This document shows, piece by piece, positions 49,425-61,154 of a stretch of DNA of 64,000 bases. Position numbers and translations under genes: made by a program. Positions within the stretch are counted from its first letter, which is position 1. Each line of letters begins with the position of its first letter. The notes under the pieces were generated by a model. It did not search any database. It saw only the letters and a list, made by a program, of their open reading frames with translations, and was not told the DNA's origin. The stretch comes from Mortierella sp. BCC40632 (Eukaryota; Mortierellomycota; Mortierellomycetes; Mortierellales; Mortierellaceae). The stretch covers positions 1,441,501 to 1,505,500 of the forward strand of contig WAEK01000001.1 in assembly GCA_011634665.1 (NCBI GenBank), written 5' to 3'.

Positions 49425-52400
49425 ATGACTGTCTCGCGCTCCGAGCGCGCACACGCCCATGCCCGTGAGCGGGCTGAATGGCTCCGTCAGCAATATGCGC
49501 CTTGGGTAGTGATCCACATGCTTCTCAAGCACCATCCTTCTCTCGTATCTGTCCTCCTTCTCGAGGAGCTCCTTGCCGATGACCCTACCCCTGGTCCTGC
49601 ACATGCTCATGCAATGCCCGAGACCTCTTCTGCATCGCGGGCCACTACTATCAGCAGTAGGGCTCAGGCAACAGAGGCAACAAGGTTCTCCTCGTCCTCC
49701 TACAACAGCAGTCTCTTCAGCCTATTCCAGACCGAGGTGAGCCCACTGCGACTACCCATCCTATACTCGACTGTGCCCGCAAGGGCTTTGGTAACCTCTC
49801 CTCCAACCTTTTCTTTTCCTGCTTCTTCTTCTTCTCACAAGCCCAAGAATAGCGCTCGTGGCTCTGCTCGTCATCCATCCCCTTCAAGAGCTCTCCTCTC
49901 ACGCCATCTAATTCAACGGCTTCACTTTGGATACTATGGTGATCTCCAAAGTGGTCTTCTCTCAGAGTCAGTGGTCCGATACCTGACTGCCAGGGCCCGA
50001 CTCGAGTTTGGGTACTTTGTGATTCGGGGGAGAGCCTTTTGGCAGCTGACAAGAGAGGATTTGGGTGGATGGAATGTTACTTATGAAGACCCGAACCCAG
50101 GCCTGGAAGGGTATATGGGCTCAATGGATACCGCAGCAACAGTAACAGCAACGACAGTAACAGCAACGACAGCAGCAGAATCACGGACAGCAGGGATGGC
50201 TCGCGCTGGACCATCTGGGACGGGGCCCATGATGGCAGAGCCAGGCTCGGAAGCTGTTGTTGCTGCTGCTGCTGCTGCGGGCAGAGACAGTCACCACCAT
50301 GCGTCGTCATCGTCATCGTCATCGTCAGCACGACGCTTCACAGGGATCGATGTGGTGATGGGCGACCCTAGTCGGGTATCTTCCACTGCTTCCTCCACAG
50401 CTACCTCCATCGCTGCAGTTACAGTCGCGGGCGACCCAAATGGACAAAAGGATGATGAGCCGATTATGACCCCAATAACAACCCCTCAGACGACAGCATC
50501 CTCTACTGCGAGGAGGAGGCGGAGGGCAGGATCGACAGGAATAACAAATACCCCTTCTACAGCAGCCCCCTCCGCCATTCCAGGAACAAGAAGTACTGTT
50601 GAATCCAAAATGGCAGACATTGTCGAACTGGATGGGCCCGAGCGGATGGCCATTGCCAATAGACGTTGTGAGGAACGCGAGGAAAAGCTACTTATGGTCG
50701 AAGCAGTCCGGTTCTTGGATCGGCAGGACCAGAAGAGACGACAAAGACTGCCAAAGCAGGAGCAGGACAAGCTCCCATTTCCAGAAAATATCATGGCGTT
50801 AGACCAAGGAACTCCAACTACAGAGATTCAGGCAGTTACCCTTTACTGGAGACGTGTTGCTCTGGCGAGCCTGATGGACTCAACTTCGGATCTAGATGAT
50901 ACTACAGTGACTTTACAGCCACCAAGCCCATTCCTGAACCGCAGGATCGATGCTTCATGGATGGAATTCCTTCAACGACCTGCATGGCTTTCCCCTTATA
51001 TGTTTGTAGATCCTACGACCACCGCGAACCTTCCGAAACCACTCTTGCACGACCGAGGTGGGATGGGGATGGTTCAGGACGATGCACGACTCTTTCAGAT
51101 CTCGACGGGGATCTTTGATGGATTGGCCACATATCCTAAAAAATGGAAACGACCTGTTCACAACATCATTGATGGGCCTCTGACCAAAGCTCTGGAGGTG
51201 GCACGGGCGCTAGTAGTAGATTATGGATATCTGCCCTTGCCAGAAGATGACGGAGATCGAATGGTACACAATTCAGGCGGCAAGAGGATCATCACGGGTG
51301 AGACTGAAAAGTATCCCAGTGATGGTACCCACGTTGTGAACCGACGCGAGCTAAAGGGACAAGGAACATCCATCTGGTACTTCTACGATCTGCAACGGAT
51401 CGAAGTGATGACGGTTTTTTTGATGTATCGATCTCCTGAAATTCTGGACCTGATGTTTGATCGCGGATTTGAACTCTGGAGACCATCCAAGACACTGAAG
51501 GAAGAAGAAGAGAAAGGTCGACTCCCGTTCTCGAGACGTGGATTGGGTGTCTCTTCAGAACTGTTGCTTCGGTGTTGTCTTCCCGAATGCCATTCAATGG
51601 TCCGACATGTCTACAAACCCTTCCCACCTCCAGGTACAGGGTCAGTCAACTCGAGTGTCAAGCTCAGTCTGGATGTTGTGATCCGAGTGATCAAGGAGAT
51701 GCTACTGGGAGTTGGACTGAGAGCAAAACGGTTCACATTTTCGAGAGAAGACTTTCTTAATGTGATTCAAGGGATCTCGAGTGAACGACTCAAGGATTCG
51801 TTGGTGATTATGAGAAGTCTTGGCATGGATAGTTCGGCGGTCCGGGAACAGTTTACAAAAGTGCTCCAGACCCCAGGAGGGGTTTCACCGACGGTAGTTG
51901 AATGGTCCGTGTTAGAGGCCCTGCATAGTTCGTTGATGGTGGAATGGAGTGTTGGGGAACCTCTGGCCTGTGGTCATTTCCGATTACCCAAGAAACATTG
52001 GGCCATGTACAAGACCTATTCTGGGTTTGGAGGATTATCGGATGACTCTGCCTCAATCAGGGATTATTCTGCTCTAGATCGAGTCTTTGGGTTCCTGGGT
52101 CGACCCGACTGTCCGACGTGTGCAATGGTTCTCCCACCTGTGGATGTAATCAACATGACGATGGAAGAGCACTTTCAAATCGACATGGACTTTTCACGCT
52201 TGGCTCAACGAGAAGCCCGACGAGACTTTGAGGAGATGTTGGTACATTTGTTGCCCGAGGCCTATAATGTGAACCCGTTTGTGTCTCTCTGGATTATGGA
52301 GAACTTTAAGCCCGAGGAACCTTCATTTGGGATCTGTTTTGACCATGCGTTGATGGAGGCGATGGTTGGGATCATGGATCGAAACCGACTCCGAGTGAGA

Positions 52401-53732
52401 CGACTCTATCGATGGGTGCGCGAGAAGGCCAAGTGGCTCAAGCGATCAATGGTGGAACGTGATGGAGGAGAAGCCAAGTATCGACTGGTCATTTTTCGAC
52501 AAAGGGAGGATGATCCCATGGAAGAACTGGAAACCCTTCGGTTTTACATGGATTTCATGGATGAAGAAACGGTAGAACAAGAGAACAGGTTGGATGAAGA
52601 TGGAGACATGGAGATGGGAGAGAGAAATGATGGTGGAGTGGAAAAGTTGAGTGTCGATATTGACTGGACGACTTCAGGAAGGATTGATACGACCATGCTT
52701 CTGTTTGGGACTTCTATGACAGCCAGTGAGAGTGACCAAAGTTCAGAAGAGGATCCTCTGGATCAGGACTATATTCTGGTTGAGGATGGATTTATTTCTC
52801 GAGGGATCCTGTTGGGGAATGAGGATATCGATTTCCAAACAGAGGAAGATGGTCTAAGTAGTTTTGATCTGATGGGAAGTGTCGTGAGTCTGAGTTTTCC
52901 TAGCAGTCGACAAAACAGCCACTACAGCGCGAGCAGTAGCCACAGTAGCCACTCGAGAGAGGAAGAAGAAGAAGAAGATGATGATGATGAGGACGAGGAG
53001 GAAGACCAAATGGGCGATCGACCTGTGCTGGGCACTAACCTTCGCTTGGACAAGTTTTTGAAGCGAGGGGCAATTGTAGAAAAGAAGCATTTGGTCTGGG
53101 CAGCTCTAGGTTTGGTCACCGAGTCGTTCCATGGTCGTCAGTCGGTTATGGTCCATGGACAGTCATCGATTGGGAACAAGCCAATCTATCGAAGAAGGGG
53201 AAGAAGGAGTGATGTTCAAGTCCCTCTGGTAGAGACATGGATGCCCAAGTCCCGGCCGTCCTCGCCAGCAGTATCAGCGACAGCAACATCGACGACACAA
53301 GCGGTGGTCCCTGTTAAGATGGCCTGTTCAGCTGAAGCATACCAAATGGTGTGGATGATCACATTTGCGTACATTCAACAGTCGCTCCGATCAGAGTCGT
53401 CTTCAGAAAAGCCCAAAGTACAGAGTATGACGAGTGAGGATTCGACAGGTTCGTCTCCCTCTTCTCCAACGTCCTCTTCTTCTTCCTCTATGACACAACC
53501 GCCAGCGCTATCGGGTCTACATGAAGTGACGGGTGGATCGACGCCGATGCCGACGACGATGAATCGAGGAGCATGTTCACCTCCAGCGTCTCCAGTCCCG
53601 TTATCGTCTGTGGTAATGATGGTTCGGGATTTGCAACAACATTTGTTGGATCAGGTTGGAACAAAGTCCAGGCTGATGATTGAGATTCTGAGTGAGATTG
53701 AAAATGAACTGGATGAGCGACTTGCGGAATAA
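49425..53732 (+). CDS. Large intronless protein of unknown function (1435 aa)
   Basis: I recognise no family. One exon runs from ATG 49425 to TAA at 53732. Parts: an N-terminal helical block (residues 1-55, with AEWLRQQYAPWVVIHMLLKHHPSLVSVLLLEELL); Ser/Ala-rich linker; a short structured piece (about 160-225) with HFGYYGDLQSGLLSESVVRY; a long Thr/Ser/Ala-rich disordered stretch to about 410. From about 410 to 1070 lies a large, non-repetitive, probably folded region rich in Met, Arg and aromatic residues. It has paired cysteines (LLLRCCLPECHS; FLGRPDCPTCAMV) that could bind metal. The C-terminal part has an acidic run (about 1179-1195), Ser-rich loops and a final helical segment. No signal peptide or membrane helix is evident. 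The lack of introns contrasts with most neighbours. Confidence 0.85.
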   Translation: MTVSRSERAHAHARERAEWLRQQYAPWVVIHMLLKHHPSLVSVLLLEELLADDPTPGPAHAHAMPETSSASRATTISSRAQATEATRFSSSSYNSSLFSLFQTEVSPLRLPILYSTVPARALVTSPPTFSFPASSSSHKPKNSARGSARHPSPSRALLSRHLIQRLHFGYYGDLQSGLLSESVVRYLTARARLEFGYFVIRGRAFWQLTREDLGGWNVTYEDPNPGLEGYMGSMDTAATVTATTVTATTAAESRTAGMARAGPSGTGPMMAEPGSEAVVAAAAAAGRDSHHHASSSSSSSSARRFTGIDVVMGDPSRVSSTASSTATSIAAVTVAGDPNGQKDDEPIMTPITTPQTTASSTARRRRRAGSTGITNTPSTAAPSAIPGTRSTVESKMADIVELDGPERMAIANRRCEEREEKLLMVEAVRFLDRQDQKRRQRLPKQEQDKLPFPENIMALDQGTPTTEIQAVTLYWRRVALASLMDSTSDLDDTTVTLQPPSPFLNRRIDASWMEFLQRPAWLSPYMFVDPTTTANLPKPLLHDRGGMGMVQDDARLFQISTGIFDGLATYPKKWKRPVHNIIDGPLTKALEVARALVVDYGYLPLPEDDGDRMVHNSGGKRIITGETEKYPSDGTHVVNRRELKGQGTSIWYFYDLQRIEVMTVFLMYRSPEILDLMFDRGFELWRPSKTLKEEEEKGRLPFSRRGLGVSSELLLRCCLPECHSMVRHVYKPFPPPGTGSVNSSVKLSLDVVIRVIKEMLLGVGLRAKRFTFSREDFLNVIQGISSERLKDSLVIMRSLGMDSSAVREQFTKVLQTPGGVSPTVVEWSVLEALHSSLMVEWSVGEPLACGHFRLPKKHWAMYKTYSGFGGLSDDSASIRDYSALDRVFGFLGRPDCPTCAMVLPPVDVINMTMEEHFQIDMDFSRLAQREARRDFEEMLVHLLPEAYNVNPFVSLWIMENFKPEEPSFGICFDHALMEAMVGIMDRNRLRVRRLYRWVREKAKWLKRSMVERDGGEAKYRLVIFRQREDDPMEELETLRFYMDFMDEETVEQENRLDEDGDMEMGERNDGGVEKLSVDIDWTTSGRIDTTMLLFGTSMTASESDQSSEEDPLDQDYILVEDGFISRGILLGNEDIDFQTEEDGLSSFDLMGSVVSLSFPSSRQNSHYSASSSHSSHSREEEEEEDDDDEDEEEDQMGDRPVLGTNLRLDKFLKRGAIVEKKHLVWAALGLVTESFHGRQSVMVHGQSSIGNKPIYRRRGRRSDVQVPLVETWMPKSRPSSPAVSATATSTTQAVVPVKMACSAEAYQMVWMITFAYIQQSLRSESSSEKPKVQSMTSEDSTGSSPSSPTSSSSSSMTQPPALSGLHEVTGGSTPMPTTMNRGACSPPASPVPLSSVVMMVRDLQQHLLDQVGTKSRLMIEILSEIENELDERLAE

Positions 53733-54900
53733 GAGTATGTAGTTTTAAAAAGAAAAGAAAAGAAAAGAAAAAAGTTGGGAAGAAGAAGGGAGAGAGTCAT
53801 AGGTGTATGGGGTATGTAATTGTAGTAAATCTTTGCAAAGAACCCCCTTCATCACGATATTGGCTATTGGTTTCTTTGGCTTGATTCTCAAAGAGCAATT
53901 GGCCCATGTTGATAAAAAGATTAGAGAGGGGAGAAGGAGAGAGAGTGAGAGAGAACTTGGCAGTAACACCAACGAAGCAAATCAATACTAGGAACCGAGT
54001 GTTGCTCTATTGGCCTCAATGCTTAGTCGTCATTTGCTTCGTAGACTTTAGGTCGTTTTTGCTGCTGCATGGCATCGGACGGTACCCAACTCCACATGGC
54101 TCAGCACAGCACAAAGTTGGTACCTTCTCTTGCTACTAAGGGAACCCAGGCAGGGTTTGTGCGGACAAAATCCAACACCATCTTTCAGAATACCAAGAAA
54201 GATAGTAGAGTAGAGTGGTTTTTTGTTGAGCAATTGCACCCTTTCCGATGACTAGTAATCTCAGCCCAATAACTCAATGGGTTGACAGCATCCGGTCACC
54301 CTGTTCTTTTTTCTTACGATCCCTCTAGTCTCTGATAAAAGCTCCGACCACAGCTATGTCTCGTTTTACCTTTTATCAAGCCAGGGTACTGCCTTCTTCA
54401 GCCCTTCTCTGCTTTCCTTCGCCTTCCTTCGCCCACCTTCGCCCACCTTCGCCCCATCTCATATATCAAAGCGATCGTGAAAGAAGAGGAACAAGGGCTA
54501 GAAAATATCGAGCCCAGAATTACTCCTTGACACTAAAAAAGCAACCATTTATGATTTTTTTGGGGGGAGGGGGGGATTGAAGGGCACAGGCCAGCGTGGC
54601 AACGGGTGACGATAGTGGTCATCGGGTGCGCAAATAGAAGATTTGGTAGCAAGTGCATGACACGTGAGTCTCTACCAAGGTCATCTTGCCCAATAAGAAT
54701 CCCAGAGAAGGGAGGAGGCTGTGTGCGGTTTCTTTCTCTCTCTCTACTACGTGGCCAAATGAGCATCCAAGGTTTTCTTTTTTCTTCTTCCTCTCTCTCT
54801 TTTTAATGCTCCCTCCACGATTTCAGCTCATCTTTTATATCCTTTCTTGAGAGGCCATTTTATTATGTGTTGTTGAAAATGCTATCTAAGCCAACCTCTC

Positions 54901-54932
<32 letters not shown>

Positions 54933-56001
54933 GTTCGTACTGCCTGTTTCTGTTTGATCCTTCTTTTTTTTTAAGAGTCGGCTGAAGGGGTTATTATGAA
55001 TGCTCATTTGATGGATGAGATAGCAGCGTCTCCTTCTTTCTACCAGTCTTCTAATGGTCTATACACCTTCGTCTTGGCGATGAACGCCTCAGACTGAGAA
55101 AATAGTCATCATCATAAAATAGCACAGTTTAAAACGAGCTCCTCATCCACAACCTGTTCCTGGCAGTCTGAAAAAAAAAAAAAAAAGATCGCCCATTCTC
55201 TTCCTCTTCTGATTGCTTAAACAAAAGGTTCTAGTGGATGCCGTGATGGGATTATGACGAAAGACATTTATCTCTCAGTCTCAGTCCTCTGTCGTGGCAA
55301 TTGACAATCTGCTATTTGAAGTCGGATGCTCTCTCTCCGCAAAAAGAAGAAATAGCCACAGGCTCGAGCGATTGTTTCGTACAACCAACAGTGGATATAG
55401 GCTTTGAACTTTTTTCACAGCCTCTGAACAACCAACTCAATGGCTATGCAAGAGAGATTCGATCACTTTTCTTTTTCTTTTCATAGCCTCTGAGGCAGGC
55501 TTCCCATGGCTGTGCAACACAATAACAGTCTGTGAACGAGCAAGGAAAAGGAGTCTCAGGAGTTGTCTAGGATTTGGTTGAACAAGGGTAAAGAAAAGAA
55601 AGAAGGGAGGAGGAGGAGGGGAGAGAAGGGAGGAGGAGGAGAAGGAAGAGGAGGAGGATAATGCTTGGTTATCCTCGATTCACAACAACGACAACAACAA
55701 CAACAGCAACAAAAAGAAAGGGACAAGTCGGTCCTAGTCATGCCAGCTAGAGGAAAGTAGGTTGAAAAAATTGGGACTTCTGACCGAATGCACCTGACCC
55801 TCATCAGTTCATCACACTTCTCTCTTTTCAGCATCCATTCGTTCTTTCGCTCTTTCTCTTCTTCCTTTTTCTCTCTTCCTCTTCTTTCTCTCTCTCTCAC
55901 GTCCCTTCAATCAGAATAAACCTGTTTGGTCCTTGTCCTTCCTTTCGACATCCACTCGCTCCCTTCCTCACACTCATTCGCTCCCCCACAACCGCCATCC
56001 A
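53733..56001. other. 2.3 kb region without a recognisable gene
   Basis: It contains the 3' end of the 1435-aa gene (AAAAG repeats at 53751-53772), then about 1.5 kb of mixed-composition sequence with no supported ORF. A 10-bp tandem repeat (CCTTCGCCCA-like) is at 54425-54454, poly-T at 54909-54932 and an A-run at 55171-55186. Two imperfect copies of a roughly 35-bp element beginning AGCCTCTGA lie about 66 bp apart near 55420 and 55486. From 55800 on, a CT-rich leader precedes YKT6. Confidence 0.4.
54425..54454. repeat. Short 10-bp minisatellite
   Basis: Three copies of a unit close to TTCGCCCACC follow one another, with a partial copy upstream. Confidence 0.75.
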
Positions 56002-56967
56002 ATGAAGATCTACTCTCTCATCGTCCTCCGCAACGACCACAAGCCGGCCAAGACTCTGGTCGAGGCCAAGGACCTTGCTTCCTTTGGCTTTTTCCAGCGT
56101 TCCAGGCAAGTCTCACTTTCTCACTTTCTCACCTTCTCTTTCTCTTTCTCTCACTTCTTCTCCTTCTCTTTCTTCTCTGCTCTTTTTTTTTTTTTTTTTT
56201 TTTCATCTGGATGGACTAAAAGTGTCATGTGGTCGTAAAGAAAGAAAGAGAGAGACCATCTAACCCTTTTCTTTTTTCTTATTCACTCCTTGTAATGCAG
56301 TGTTGGCGAGTTCATGACGTTTATGGCGCAGACCATCGCGGAAAGAACCCATCCTGGACAGAGACAGAGCATTGAGGAATCCAGTACGTGTCGACTTTAT
56401 TGATGGACCCAGGAAAAGTAGAATCCTCTTCTCTCTCTCCCTCTCTCACTCTCACTCTCTCTCTCTCTCTCTCTGCTGACAATTCTCTTTTTACTGCTCC
56501 TCTTTCTCATCTATCCCCATTTAGACTATGTGGGCCATGTCTATGCTAGGTCCGAGGGCGTTGCAGGAGTTGTGATTGCAGACAAGGAGTATCCTACTCG
56601 CGTGGCGTTTGGACTGTTGAACAAGATTCTGGACGAGTTTACGACCCGGTACCCTCAAGCTGGTTCTGGCCCCGTCTCTGGCGCCTCTGGCGGCGCCGGC
56701 TCCTCTAGCCGAGACATTGTTTATTCGTACCCGGAATTGCAGCAGTACCTGGAAACCTATCAGGATCCAAAGCAGGGCGACACCATCATGAAGTTGCAAC
56801 GGGAGCTGGATGAGACCAAGATTATTCTTCACAAGACAATTGATTCCGTGTTGGAGCGAGGCGAGAAGTTGGATAGTTTGATTGCACGTTCGGATGCGCT
56901 GTCCAGTCAATCGCAAATGTTTTACAAGACTGCCAAGAAGCAAAACTCTTGCTGTGTTATTTCTTAA
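56002..56967 (+). CDS. YKT6: R-SNARE YKT6
   Basis: YKT6 is a lipid-anchored R-SNARE that cycles between cytosol and membranes and acts in ER-Golgi, vacuolar and autophagosome fusion. Exons are 56002-56105, 56301-56383 and 56525-56967 (630 nt, 209 aa; yeast protein is about 200). The longin domain begins MKIYSLIVLR and includes FGFFQRSSVGEFMTFMAQTI; the R-SNARE helix (about 145-200) has the central Arg in VLERGEKLD. The C-terminus SCCVIS gives a CaaX box (CVIS) for prenylation with a preceding cysteine for palmitoylation. A Gly/Ser-rich insert (about 110-125) in the longin-SNARE linker is not typical. Intron 1 begins with GC: AG|GCAAGT. Confidence 0.95.
56106..56300 (+). other. GC-AG intron in YKT6
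   Basis: The donor AG|GCAAGT is the classic form of a GC donor, with otherwise perfect pairing to U1. The acceptor is ATGCAG|TG. Splicing yields FFQRSSVGEF, as in the family. The intron carries a CT-rich tract and a T-run (56185-56203). Confidence 0.9.
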
Positions 56968-57414
56968 GAGAATGAGAGAAGGAAAGAAAGAGAGAGTAAA
57001 GAAATAAGGACAGAGCAAAAGAGAGAGAGAGCATGTGCGTCTTTCTTTTGGATTCGAAGTGACAATAATTTTTTTTTTTAATAAAGAGAGTATCCGACTC
57101 TTTGTCTGTGTAACGGAACCTCACGATCTGTACGTTACTGTAGGAGGATGCGGGAGGGGGCAGCTGATACTTTTTTTTTTTTTTTTTTTTTTCTCATGAT
57201 GGGTATTTCTTTCATCTTGGACCATTAAAAAAAAAAAGTGGCCCATCGTTGCTTTTGATTTTCTTTCGCTCTTTCTCCTTTCCTCTCCTGCTCTCCTACC
57301 TTTCAAAAAGCAAAGAGCCATAAAAAAAAAAAAAAATTTCGTCCGCTGCCTTACTTTACCAAGCCTAAAGAAAAAAAAACAGCCCGGTTTATTCAAACCA
57401 CCATCTTCTCTCAT
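56968..57414. other. Tail-to-tail spacer, YKT6 / permease
   Basis: This 447-bp region contains the poly(A) signal above, T-runs (57172-57192) and A-runs (57228-57238, 57321-57334). No gene is supported. Confidence 0.5.
57080..57085 (+). terminator. Poly(A) signal of YKT6
   Basis: AATAAA lies 113 bp after the YKT6 stop codon, in a spacer shared with the convergent permease gene. Confidence 0.55.
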
Positions 57415-60400
57415 TTAAACTCTTCTTCTATTGGAAAGAAAACGACTCATCCTAGACCTACGTGGCCTCGTCATGGCCGATGCTCTCGGTGGACTGGTCG
57501 AATGGACTGTGGGCGCAGTCGGTAACTTGAAGAGATCATTTGAACTTTGGTGTAGAGAGATCACAGGGTACTGGTGGTTGTATTGCTCATCAAACGATTC
57601 GTCCACATCCATCAAACTCGATGGCCCACCAGAGAGTTCCTCCTCCTTTTTCTTGAAAGGGTGCCGCTCACTTGAACTCTTACGATCCGTGTCCAGACAA
57701 GAATCCATATTTCCCACAGGCAGTTCACTCCCAGACACATCACCGTTGATATCAAGATCATACCATTCATCTCCTGGATTGTCCTGTAAAGCTCCATCAA
57801 AGGCGTCCACCCCATTCAACCCCTTGACCCATCCCGGTCCCGAGAAATGACCATGCTGTCGATTCAAAGATCCATGATGCGGCAATGGATAGGAACTTCT
57901 CGTCGACTCAAGTGGCAAAGGACTTGATAGACTTTTGTTGAATTCTTGACCTTCTTCCGTCTCGACCTCATCCTCCGAAGTGTCACTACTCAGGAAAGGA
58001 AACGGTGTAGGTGGCCGTCTGTTACCTCGCATATTGTGATGCATCCCCAAACCCGTGGTCAACCACCATGCTGGGGGTGGTTTCAACTTGGCTGCCAAGG
58101 ATGGTGCCCTAATGCCATGGTCAACGCTCTCATTGTACCCGCTTTGACTCGTCGTGTCGACTACTCCTGCATGGTTACTGCTTCTAGTCCAACTAGCTTG
58201 GGAGCTTTCTAGTTGTGTAGGGCTTCCACTCTTGCTCACGCCCGATGGAAAGAGACTCTCTGTCGCTGTTATGTGACGAGAAGGATGACTACTATTGCTG
58301 CATGCACTGTTTGTGTTGCTACTACTGGTGTTGGTCCGGGTCAGTCTCGGAGGAGTATTCTCCTCACCTAGGTCTAATCGATATGGACTCGGTCGCCTGC
58401 TTCCTGCACAATCTTCAACCTTGTCGTCCTGGTCATCGTAAGATATGATGTGAATATCCGAACTGGTTGTTGGAGTCCCTCGACTACTTTGACTACTCAC
58501 GGTGGTCGGCGGTGCAATCTTGATTTCGGGAATGGACCGATTCCCACCAGAATACCCTACTAACAAGGAATCTGGTGAAGGAGCCAGGAACCGATTTGAC
58601 GGAATTCGAGATAGGCTCCCTCGAGAGTCTTGCTCATGTTCCCTTCCTGAACTTTGGATCGAGGAAGGAAATTCAAAGAGACTGTTTGTTCCAAAGTTGC
58701 TGTCACCACTTTTACCAATGCTACCACCACTAACACCTCCGCTGCCGCCAACAGGCCCTCTGGACACGATCTCGGAAGAGTCTGAGAGTGGTATACCTGG
58801 GCTATCGAGGGATTCGTAGCTTAAATAGGACGGAATCGTAATAGCGGACATGCTTCTTGTCTGGGAAAATGGGTAGGTATCATTCACACGGCCATTGTTT
58901 CCTACAATACCAGGGCATGGCGACTGTAGTGGGCCATGTGATCCATAAGTGAGCAACCCCGAAGGACTATAATTTCCCAATCTCATCGATGGATCCCTTT
59001 GCTGATGCTGGTGCTGATGAGAAGGGTATAGGCCAATAGGCATTTTCCATGAGTCGGATGTAAAAGACACTCCACTGAGTGTTGCCAATGGTGTGGTCAT
59101 AGTGCCTCGTGGGTGAGGCGGAGGACTTCGAGGACTTCCAAGAAGAGAGGGCGAATAGCGTCTTGACTGAGGATCGCTATGAATATCCTGAAAATGAACA
59201 GAGGCTCGATGATGTGCGGCTCGACTCTTTTCCATCGCTCCACCTGTAAACTCGTACTTGGCCTTGCACCACCAAGATGTGATGGCCAACAGAAAGATAC
59301 CAGCCAAAGCCACCGGTGCGTAATTAAAGTCTCGGGCTTGGAGTGGAATACTTGAAGGAAACATTAAGACAATGGAGAGGAATATGAGCCAGACAATGGA
59401 AAGGATGTGGAAGAGTCTGGAGAGTCGGGGATTGAGAGCAAAAGGTCCTGGGACATGATGTGAAGCTCCTTCGGGGGTAAGTCGAATCCAGAGTGGGACC
59501 ACTAAAGATGAACCCGAGAAATAAGTTAGCATTTTTTTTATAGTACGATCTTGCAACACAAGGGAGAACTTCTCAAGATAAAGACAAGGAAACCTCAGCA
59601 ACAACAACCCCAATTCTCAACATACCAAAACTTAGATTGGTTGCAACACAAGCAAGGTTGGCGATCCAGTGAAAAGCATTGATGTTACCCCAATAATAAG
59701 GAAAAATACCTGACATACAAGCAGCCGTGACCAACCAAGAGACTCGTTCAGGAGCACGACGTCGTTTGTGAAGATGATTCCAGTGAGAGGATTTGGCAAG
59801 TCCACCATCTCGTGCGAAAGCGTAGGCGACGCGACAAGCCATGGAGAGACGATTCATCCCTGTAAAGAACGATACAAATAATAGGCATGATACGAATATG
59901 ACTCCCACATGGCGTCCAAGGACCATCTTGGGAGGGAATGGAGTAGTAAGCGAGAGAGGAGGGGAAGTATCAAAAAAGATACGGCAAGTTAGAAATTTTT
60001 GGTTAGTGCTGGCTTGTGTCTGTGTGTATGTAGATGGAAGAGGGGCTGAAGGCAATTCTGGTTTGACTCATTATGCGCAAGATTCGATTGAAGACAACAA
60101 CAACAACTACTACAACAACAACAAAGCGGGATGGTGACTTACAAGAATGACTCTCACCGCAGGAACTGGTTCGTCCAAGAGACCTTGCATTGGCACAAGT
60201 GAGGCATAGTTGAGAGCGACGACCAATGGGAATCCGACTATCAAACTAAATCCTGTCGAACCTATTAACATCCAGGGCATTGATCGCTCAGGACGGTAGC
60301 TCTCTTCAGACTTCCCCCCCATAAAATGATAAGAGAAGGAAAGATGGCATCTAGTTAATTGGGTTGTCGACAGAGGATATCCTAAACACATTCATACTGT

Positions 60401-61085
60401 TTTCGTTTTCTTCTTCGGTGGTCGCTTACAAGACGGATGACATTGTCTTGGGGACAAAAGACAAAAGCAGCCATTAGACAACTGCTGAGGGATGCATAGA
60501 CGGCACTGCTACTTCCAGAGTAGTTTAGGACCATGGTAAATGGAGCTAGGATATGGTCGGTATGGATGGGTGTGTTGACCAGGAGAAATGCTATCAGCGA
60601 AGCGGCTACAAACACGGTAAAGATGGCTATTATTATTATTTTTTTAAAAAGGGAAAAAAAAAAAGTATAATAGGCATTTTTTAGCAAGGAATCAAACCAT
60701 TGGTTTTCGCAATTTGACAAGTGGATGGTAACTGAAAAGGAAAGAGAGTAGTGGCTTACCAGAGATGGTCGACATGTAGCCCAGCCCTCGTGTGGGCAAG
60801 AGGTTGATGAGTTGCCATAGTGATAGAACGCCCAAATGAAACATGACAAGTGTTCCTGGCGAATGTTCGACTTTGTAGATGGACAATAGTATTTGCCCTA
60901 GGATTGAAGAAAAGTAAAAGGACCCCGAAGATGCTGTAGCCACCTATAGAATGTAAAAAAAAAAAAGAAAGTAGGAGAGGAAAAAAAGAAAAGAAAAAGA
61001 AAAAAAGAAAGGACAACATGTCCGGCCAGCGGACAAGCATCATACACTGATAACTGTAAGCAAGGGTCGGCTCTTAGAGAGAAGC

Positions 61086-61154
<69 letters not shown>

